Source of the DNA: JANSYA01 sp965243385
Lineage (GTDB): Bacteria > Spirochaetota > Leptospiria > Leptospirales > Leptonemataceae
NCBI GenBank assembly: GCA_965243385.1
Contig: CBDEUV010000002.1
Location: 4,154,001 to 4,218,000, forward strand
Direction: 5' to 3'
DNA: 64,000 nucleotides
Shown here: piece after piece, positions 58,573 to 64,000 of the stretch
How the letters are laid out: each line of letters opens with the position of its first letter
How positions within the stretch are numbered: position 1 is the stretch's first letter
Translations under genes and position numbers: made by a program
The notes under the pieces: generated by a model
Told to the model about the DNA's origin: nothing
Database searches by the model: none
The model's input: the letters and a program-made list of their open reading frames with translations, nothing else

Positions 58573-60059
58573 AAATCAGCAAACTCTATATTAAGATTTT
58601 TCTTTCCGTATTGTTGGGCTTGATACTGGCGGAGACGCTGATGTTCTCGGCCTTTCGCGGAATCTATCGCCACGATTTTCGCCGCGACGTCGGCGAGATC
58701 GTCGACGCGCATGCCGTTCTGATTCGCAGCTATGTCGAAACGCGGCTGGCGTCGGGGCGGACTTTACAGCAGGCGACAGTTGAATTGGCCGCCATCGTGC
58801 CGGGGGACGTCTGGGCCCTCGACGCGCAGAACCGGGTCGTGGCCTCTTCGGTCCCGCAGCTCGCGCCGCCTGATATCGACGATTTCGATCGGGAGCGCGA
58901 AACGCATGAAGGCGTGCGCCTGGATTTCGAAGACGACGCGCTGCTCGCTTTATTGCCGCTGGCCATCGATGCTCGCGGCCGGCCGGGGCGGTTGCTTTTT
59001 GAGTTTCGCAAAGGCGATCGAGACGGGCCCGGGGAGAAACCTCTGGCCCTCGCGCTTGCGGGCGTGGCGGTCGCCTTCGCGATGTTGTTGTACCCGCTAT
59101 CGCGATTGCTCGGCCGGCCGTTGCGCGAACTGCGTTCCAGCGTGCTGCGCATCGCCGACGGCGATCTGAATCATCGCGTGCAAATTCGAAGCCACGATGA
59201 GATCGGCGAACTCGGTCACGCTTTCAATCAGATGGCGGATCGGGTGGAGCGTATGGTCGACGGCACGCGCGAACTGACCGCGCACGTTTCGCATGAGCTC
59301 CGATCGCCCCTCGCCCGTATTCGCGTGGCTGCGGAACTCCTGCGCGAAAATCCCGGCGCGGACGGATCTCCGGAGAATGTGAGCAAGCGCGAAGCGCTGC
59401 ACGACTCCATTCACGAAGAGATCGAAGATCTGGATCGTTTGATCGGCCGCATACTCGAGCTTTCGCGCCTTGACTTCGGCGCGCATAGCAATCCGCCGGA
59501 GCCGCGCTCGACCGCGGAGTTGCTCGCGCAACTAAACGAACTGGCGGTGCGTTACCGGCCGGCCTTCGAGCGGCGCAATCTGGATCTCAGTATTATGCTG
59601 CCAGGCTACGGGGGCGGCGAGGCAATCCCTCCGGTCGCGCTGTCGGAAGATGTCGTCTCAAATCCGGAGTCGCTGGCCGGAGTCTTTTCGCGGGGGGCGG
59701 CGAATACCCGCCTCGCATTCTCGCCGGCCGATTTGCAGACAGTGGTTTCCGTTCTACTGGACAATGCGCTGAAATATGCGCGCTCCGCAACCGTGATCAA
59801 AGCCCACCTCGTACGCAAGAAGCCCGAAACTCCTTCGCTATGGATTGAAATTTCGAACAATCTGCCGATGGGTTCAAAGCTCGACCCGAAGCGGATCTTC
59901 GAACCGTTCCAGCGCGGCGAATCGCATCGGGATCAGGAAGGATCCGGGCTGGGGCTCACGATCGCGCGGAAAGTCGTGCAAAACGCCGGGGGTTCCATCA
60001 AGGCGAATTACGGCGACGGGCGCAAGATTCTCTTCGAGATTCGATTGCCGCTCGAGTGA
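58569..60059 (+). CDS. CpxA-like sensor histidine kinase
   Basis: 496 residues. TM1 about 8-28, periplasmic sensor domain about 30-155, TM2 about 158-180, HAMP about 180-235. The HisKA site is AHVSHELRSPLARIRVAAEL with phospho-acceptor His242, very like CpxA (HVSHELRTPL). The HATPase domain has VSVLLDNALKYAR (N box), RIFEPFQRGES and GSGLGLTIARKVVQNAGG. The periplasmic domain is not obviously PAS-like. Gene order and divergent Spy-like partner point to envelope stress sensing. It ends 60 bases from the convergent STAS gene. Confidence 0.93.
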   Translation: MKISKLYIKIFLSVLLGLILAETLMFSAFRGIYRHDFRRDVGEIVDAHAVLIRSYVETRLASGRTLQQATVELAAIVPGDVWALDAQNRVVASSVPQLAPPDIDDFDRERETHEGVRLDFEDDALLALLPLAIDARGRPGRLLFEFRKGDRDGPGEKPLALALAGVAVAFAMLLYPLSRLLGRPLRELRSSVLRIADGDLNHRVQIRSHDEIGELGHAFNQMADRVERMVDGTRELTAHVSHELRSPLARIRVAAELLRENPGADGSPENVSKREALHDSIHEEIEDLDRLIGRILELSRLDFGAHSNPPEPRSTAELLAQLNELAVRYRPAFERRNLDLSIMLPGYGGGEAIPPVALSEDVVSNPESLAGVFSRGAANTRLAFSPADLQTVVSVLLDNALKYARSATVIKAHLVRKKPETPSLWIEISNNLPMGSKLDPKRIFEPFQRGESHRDQEGSGLGLTIARKVVQNAGGSIKANYGDGRKILFEIRLPLE

Positions 60060-60118
60060 GGCGTCGGCCGGTCCGTCGCGACCGGCAGGCAGATCAGTAC
60101 GTCGCTCCGGGCAGCCGC

Positions 60119-60424
60119 TTATTCGCCCTGGATCTCGGCGATGTGGTGCAGCTCCACCAGATCCATCACGTGTTTCACGCGGCCGCGTACGTTCAGAAAT
60201 TTCAGCTTCACTTTTTTGGGATCGAAGCTGCGGTAAATGCTCACGAGTTCGGTGATACCGCGCGAGTTCATGTACTCGACCTGGCCGAAGTCGATCTCCA
60301 CACGGTCCAGGTCCACTTCCGTGTACTCTTTCAGGGCATCGACGATTTCGTTTTCGCCTTCGAGACGTTGATCGAGCAGGCGAACGTAGAGGGTCTGATT
60401 GTGTTGTTCGAGTTCGAGGCGCAT
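60119..60424 (-). CDS. STAS-domain anti-sigma-factor antagonist
   Basis: 101 residues forming a complete STAS domain: LEQHNQTLYVRLLDQRLEGE (first strands), RVEIDFGQVEYMNSRGITEL (central strand and helix) with the phosphorylatable Ser in NSRG, and KVKLKFLNVRGRVKHVMDLV. Proteins of this type are switched by serine kinases and dephosphorylated by SpoIIE-type phosphatases; one such phosphatase is at 24657-26615. It is convergent with the sensor kinase gene. Confidence 0.9.
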   Translation of the reverse strand: MRLELEQHNQTLYVRLLDQRLEGENEIVDALKEYTEVDLDRVEIDFGQVEYMNSRGITELVSIYRSFDPKKVKLKFLNVRGRVKHVMDLVELHHIAEIQGE

Positions 60425-60531
60425 ATCACCGGGGTGGGCAAAACATTGCAGCCGGGTGATTTCTTGCCAGTCAATTTTGTGGAAATTCCCGGTCCCGCCC
60501 TCGGGCTTCCGTCGCAGGACCGGGGCGGCTT

Positions 60532-60714
60532 TTACAGTCCTTCGATTTCTTTAAGGATTTTGTCCGCGTCTTCGAGAGCGCTCTCTTCGGTGATCGCATC
60601 GACGGACGGCGATTCAGACGCGCCGTTCTCCTGCCCGTCCTTACCCGGGCAGGCGGTCAATAGCAGAATCGCCGGAACAACCAGAATTGCTGCGAGTTGT
60701 TTGAGTTTATTCAT
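60532..60714 (-). CDS. 60-residue lipoprotein
   Basis: From ATG 60714: LAAILVVPAILLLTACPG carries a lipobox LTAC near residue 22. The mature 38 residues are acidic (ESALEDADKILKEIEGL at the end). The start overlaps the end of the Lys/Glu-rich protein gene by eight bases, so the two are coupled. Too short to assign a family. Confidence 0.65.
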   Translation of the reverse strand: MNKLKQLAAILVVPAILLLTACPGKDGQENGASESPSVDAITEESALEDADKILKEIEGL

Positions 60715-61201
60715 CTTCGGCCTCCTCGTCGTCATCTTCATTCGATTCGGATTCGACTTCTTCCTGCTCCGCTTCGATCTTCTTCTTTTTGTTCGCCAGC
60801 TTTTCTTCGGCGCGTTTGATCTTTTCGCGCAGACGGGCGGCCTGATCGGTCTTGCCTTTTTCTTCCAGACGGTCGGCGATGATTTTCAGGCGCTCAATTT
60901 TACGTTCGAGACCCTTCGCACGCTCGGATTTCTTTTTGATCTTTTCTTTACGCGCTTCGCGTTTGGCTTCGCGCTCTTTCATACGTTCTTCGCGTTCCGC
61001 CTGCTTTTCCGCGCGGCGCTCTTCGGCGGCTTCGCGTTTCTCTTTCCGCTCTTCTTTGTTTTTCCCTTTCTGACCCTTGTCTTCCGGACGCTCTTTTTTT
61101 TCGCGATCCGGTTTGCCGGGACGTTCCGGTGGCTGGGAGGCCAGGCCCGAGAGCGACAGGCAGAGCGCGCCGATCAGGGCGATTGTTACGGGGTTTCTCA
61201 T
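60707..61201 (-). CDS. exported Lys/Glu-rich coiled-coil protein
   Basis: 164 residues. Signal peptide VTIALIGALCLSLSGLA, then an almost continuous run of Lys, Glu and Arg (about 25-140) predicted to be one long charged helix or coiled coil, and a final acidic block (ESNEDDDEEAEDE). The charge pattern changes from strongly basic to strongly acidic, which could let it bridge surfaces in the periplasm. Low complexity makes homology meaningless here. Coupled with the following small lipoprotein gene. Confidence 0.68.
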   Translation of the reverse strand: MRNPVTIALIGALCLSLSGLASQPPERPGKPDREKKERPEDKGQKGKNKEERKEKREAAEERRAEKQAEREERMKEREAKREARKEKIKKKSERAKGLERKIERLKIIADRLEEKGKTDQAARLREKIKRAEEKLANKKKKIEAEQEEVESESNEDDDEEAEDE

Positions 61202-61385
61202 TCCACGTTCCTGTTTAGATAGAATTCACCGGAGTCCGATGGCCGGGCCCGGCGGGAGCCAGGGTTTATCGCTTCACCCCTCCAGGGGCAACGGAATTTC
61301 TGATATTCGACTACAAATTCACCAGAATCAAACAATTCGCCGGCTTGTAGGGGCGACCGAATATCCGGGGTCCGCTGGTTGTCGT

Positions 61386-62162
61386 TCAGGAATTGCCGCC
61401 GGCCTTCGCTTTCATGCGGGCCAGTGGTTCCTCGATGATCGCGCGCACGTGAGCCGATAGATCTTCCGGGCTCATCTCGGCGTATGTTTCGGGCTGAATG
61501 GGCGGGTGAATCAGCATCTGCACGTCGCCGGGGCTGATGCGCTGGATGCGGGTGCCGCGTTGTTTGGGCGGCATCACCGCGCTCGCTCCGTGAATGGTGA
61601 TGGGCTGGATTACGACGGCGGCGCGTTTCGCCAGGATGAAGCCGCCCTTTTTGAACTGGCGCATCGACCCGTCGGGAAAACCGCGGGTGCCTTCCGGGAA
61701 GATTACAACCGAGCGGCCGGCTTTAACCATATCCGCCGCATTGTAGAGCGAATCGAGGGATTTACGCCGGTCGTCGCGTTCGACCGGGATATATCCCGCG
61801 GCGGCCATGCCCCAGCCGAAGAGCGGAATCTTAAAGAGCGAAGCCTTGGCCATCCAGGCGAAGGGCACTCTCAATACTGAAAAAAATACGATGATGTCGA
61901 CCATGCTCTGGTGATTCGAAATAAAAATCACCGGGCCGCCTTTGTGCAGGCGATCAACGCCTTCCACGTCCATGCGAATTCCCGCGAGCCAGCAGAGGCT
62001 TCGCCCCCATAGATAACCAGAGCTGTGCATTGCGTGGCGCATGCGAAAGATCATGAACGGCAGCGTTACGATGCCGGTGATCAGCGTTACCAGAATCAGC
62101 ACGATCCAGTAGTAGATCGAACTGGCCGCGCCGAAAAAACGTTTGAGTCGCAAATTAGCCAT
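61386..62162 (-). CDS. plsC: 1-acyl-sn-glycerol-3-phosphate acyltransferase
   Basis: A 258-residue inner-membrane acyltransferase that makes phosphatidic acid from lysophosphatidic acid. N-terminal helix IYYWIVLILVTLITGIVTLP. Motif I NHQSMVD (HX4D, about 82-88), a substrate motif IPVERDDRRKSL, and motif III VIFPEGTRGFPDGSM (about 151-165). Length and order are standard. The start overlaps the end of the Fe-S protein gene by eight bases. Together with gpsA this gives two steps of phospholipid synthesis in the window. Confidence 0.93.
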   Translation of the reverse strand: MANLRLKRFFGAASSIYYWIVLILVTLITGIVTLPFMIFRMRHAMHSSGYLWGRSLCWLAGIRMDVEGVDRLHKGGPVIFISNHQSMVDIIVFFSVLRVPFAWMAKASLFKIPLFGWGMAAAGYIPVERDDRRKSLDSLYNAADMVKAGRSVVIFPEGTRGFPDGSMRQFKKGGFILAKRAAVVIQPITIHGASAVMPPKQRGTRIQRISPGDVQMLIHPPIQPETYAEMSPEDLSAHVRAIIEEPLARMKAKAGGNS

Positions 62163-62898
62163 AGTCCATTGAGATGCGTATCGCCACGGGTTCAGCGGGG
62201 CACGCGGGAACGCATTGCCCGCAACCCGTGCAGTGGTCGGCGAAACGCGGTAGTTTGTCTTTCGCGTACATAATCACTTCTGGAACGGGACACGCCTTCG
62301 CACATTCCCGGCAGGATTTTTTTCGGCCAGCGCTTTTTTTCGAAGCGGTCCCGGCGCGCCCGCTTTTAGTTTTTCGTGTGCCGGTTTTCCCGGTCGCCGC
62401 CGCCGCAAGATTCGCGTTCAGACACGCGTCCGCGAGCAATTCCGCCTGACCGAATTTCGGCAGACTGTTCGGCGGCAAACTCTGAAGCGCGCCCTCGTCG
62501 CAGGCGGAGATGCAGGGCATATCCGGGCACAACTGACAGGCCACGGAGTTGGGATCGATCAGGGGGCCGGAGGCGCCGCCCAGAGTAAAGATGACGCCGT
62601 ACGGGCAGGCGATTACGCAGTCGCCGCAGCGGGTGCAGGCGCGCTGAAAATCGGCCGCGTCCGGCAGCGCGCCCGGCGGTCGGGCGAATTCATGCGGAAT
62701 CGCTTTGAGGGCCTCCGCCTGTTCCTCTCCGGAATCCCACTGGTCCGGTCGGTTGCGAATGACGTGGTCCAGGCCCTCCGGCGCGAGCAGGTTCGCGAAA
62801 TTCTGCAGCCGGCGGCCGACCAGGTCTCCGACCGGCCCTTTCCAGAGGTCCTGGCCGATGCCCTTCAGGCCCTGCGTGAAAAACTTTTTGCGTTCCAT
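62155..62898 (-). CDS. 4Fe-4S ferredoxin-type (NapF-like) protein
   Basis: 247 residues. Cluster motifs: CTRCGDCVIACPYGVIF, then CQLCPDMPCISACDEGAL, then CRECAKACPVPEVI and CTGCGQCVPACPAEPVAIRI, so three to four 4Fe-4S clusters. A basic Lys/Arg/Thr-rich stretch (GTRKTKSGRAGTASKKSAGR, about 170-190) splits the third motif region, which is an insertion relative to NapF-type proteins. It resembles the NapF/MauM ferredoxin group linked to electron transfer. It is cotranscribed with plsC through an 8-base overlap. Partner enzyme not in the window. Confidence 0.88.
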   Translation of the reverse strand: MERKKFFTQGLKGIGQDLWKGPVGDLVGRRLQNFANLLAPEGLDHVIRNRPDQWDSGEEQAEALKAIPHEFARPPGALPDAADFQRACTRCGDCVIACPYGVIFTLGGASGPLIDPNSVACQLCPDMPCISACDEGALQSLPPNSLPKFGQAELLADACLNANLAAAATGKTGTRKTKSGRAGTASKKSAGRKKSCRECAKACPVPEVIMYAKDKLPRFADHCTGCGQCVPACPAEPVAIRISMDYG

Positions 62899-63046
62899 CT
62901 CTAATGTGCCCTGCGGCGTGCTGGCGGCCGATTTCGGGACAAATCCTGGTCTCAGGGCCGTTCGTCAGCCTTTTTCAGGGCAAAAACTGCTAATCCTCGC
63001 CATCAAAAAGTGCGAAATTCTTCTATATAAGAGGATACCTGATACT

Positions 63047-64000
63047 ATGCAGCCAGACACACTCAGCCGGGATCTCGAGCTCGAAAGCATCCAGCCCGCC
63101 GACGCGCTTTCCGATTCCGCCGCGGCAGCGGATCGCGGCGAGTTCGAATCTCTGACCCCGATCGAGGCGCCGGAGGTGCGCGCCGAGCCCGAGGACGGCG
63201 TCGGGGAACCCGGGACGGCCCGCAAGGCCGCGTCGCTGGAACCGGTGGCCGGCGTTCGCGATATTCCCTGCGATCAGTGCGGTGGAGAACAGTTCCTGAC
63301 CATGTTCGAGAAAGAATCGTCTCGCGGGGAACGCTATCAGCTTGTGCGCTGTGTGAGCTGCGATCTGGTGCAGGTGAATCCGCAACCCGACGCGCACACC
63401 GTGGCGCCCTACTACGAACGGGAATATTTCACGAAGCGCACCGACCGCGGTTATAATAACTATTTTTCAGAAGAACTTAAGGCGCAGATCAATAAGGTGT
63501 ATGAACAGAATCTGAGCGACCTGTCGTTTCTCGAGTACGAGCAGCACCTGCAGTCCGGCTCCTGGCTCTTGCAGCATCTCGGCGGCGCGGCCGCCGGTCC
63601 GCAACGCGTATCGACCCCCGATTCTAAGACGGACCATCGCCCGCGCAGTCTGGACGTCGGTTGCGCGGCCGGCTATTTCGTTCAGTATCTCGCGGAGCGC
63701 GGTTGGAATGCACAGGGCGTGGAGCTTTCGCGCGCCGCCGCGAATTTCGGAATCAAAGAACTTGATTTGAATATCCTGGTCGCCGATTTTCTGACCTGTA
63801 GAAAACTCGCCCGCGATTCTTACGACCTGATCAGTTTGTGGGCATCGATCGAACATATGCACAGCCCGCGCAAAGTACTTGCGCGTGCCTTCGAGCTGCT
63901 CAAGCCGGGGGGCCGGATGATTCTGTCCACCTGTCGTTACGGCGTGCTGGCGAAGCTGCGTGGAATCGAATGGCGCTTCATGAACGTGCCCGAACATCTG
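63047..64000 (+). CDS. class I SAM-dependent methyltransferase, truncated by window end
   Basis: Open from ATG 63047 to the right edge (318 codons, no stop). A disordered Asp/Glu/Ala-rich N terminus (about 1-70) is followed by a Zn-ribbon-like region IPCDQCGGEQ...VRCVSCDLVQVNPQP (CxxC...CxxC), then the methyltransferase core: RSLDVGCAAGYFVQYLAERG (motif I, GxGxxG-like), AQGVELS, ADFLTC, YDLISLWASIEHMHSPRKVL (motif IV) and LLKPGGRMILST. The arrangement with a leading zinc ribbon is that of methyltransferases acting on lipids, sugars or nucleic acids of the Methyltransf_23 type; the substrate is unknown. The C terminus lies outside. Confidence 0.85.
   Translation, partial: MQPDTLSRDLELESIQPADALSDSAAAADRGEFESLTPIEAPEVRAEPEDGVGEPGTARKAASLEPVAGVRDIPCDQCGGEQFLTMFEKESSRGERYQLVRCVSCDLVQVNPQPDAHTVAPYYEREYFTKRTDRGYNNYFSEELKAQINKVYEQNLSDLSFLEYEQHLQSGSWLLQHLGGAAAGPQRVSTPDSKTDHRPRSLDVGCAAGYFVQYLAERGWNAQGVELSRAAANFGIKELDLNILVADFLTCRKLARDSYDLISLWASIEHMHSPRKVLARAFELLKPGGRMILSTCRYGVLAKLRGIEWRFMNVPEHL

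Overview
The window looks like chromosome from a GC-rich Gram-negative spirochaete of the Leptospirales type (Leptospira/Turneriella/Leptonema-like). This is an inference from gene content: many lipoproteins with loose spirochaete-style lipoboxes, a membrane SpoIIE-type phosphatase fused to TPRs, a cNMP-binding/patatin protein, FecR/MORN lipoproteins, a soluble-sensor MCP and AraC regulators built on seven membrane helices. I see no rRNA, tRNA, transposase, phage module or CRISPR array. About 58 protein genes are called, densely packed on both strands.

Layout. 1-5.5 kb: tail of an outer-membrane-type protein, a VanY carboxypeptidase, an XRE regulator, gpsA, a CRP-like regulator, an SDR epimerase and a membrane LytTR regulator; two families of small repeats lie here. 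5.6-13 kb: an array of three secreted or lipoprotein genes (NHL propeller, seven-repeat propeller-like, LamG). Each is preceded by a copy of one cis element with a TGATC-N3-GATCA dyad, and two are directly downstream of paralogous 7TM-AraC regulators. 13-24.6 kb: mostly housekeeping and stress functions (GGT, nitrilase-like protein lacking its lysine, acyltransferase, Na+/alanine symporter, uracil-DNA glycosylase, GST, MBL hydrolase, K+ channel, SAM hydrolase, ABA4-like protein).

24.6-29 kb holds the most striking locus. A SpoIIE phosphatase is followed by a 66-residue protein that ends in Lys-Gly-Gly-Glu, driven by its own near-consensus promoter. Overlapping it is a 637-residue protein that aligns end to end with the Pup ligase/deamidase family (PafA/Dop) but carries a large membrane-spanning insertion. 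I read this as a pupylation-like protein-tagging pair anchored in the membrane, with no proteasome or ATPase gene nearby.

29-47 kb: lipoproteins, a metzincin protease, an acyl-CoA-synthetase-like ligase divergent from a patatin phospholipase, an MCP, a murein amidase, a SRAP (HMCES/YedK) protein, a serine hydrolase, a TPR protein, a RapA-like SNF2 helicase, and two divergent FecR lipoproteins. 47-53 kb: an FAD oxidoreductase overlapping an ECF41 sigma factor gene, with a candidate ECF41 promoter in front, then DUF2937 and CsgG-like proteins. 52.5-55.6 kb: a DUF1501/DUF1800-like secreted pair. 56-61 kb: a Cpx-like envelope-stress module (Spy/CpxP-like lipoprotein divergent from a response regulator and sensor kinase) with inverted GTAAA-N5-GTAAA boxes between them, and small lipoproteins. 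61-64 kb: PlsC, an Fe-S protein and a methyltransferase cut by the window end.

Start sites were chosen by domain boundaries, signal peptides and spacing; where the choice is weak the entry says so. All identifications come from reading motifs by eye, without database searches.
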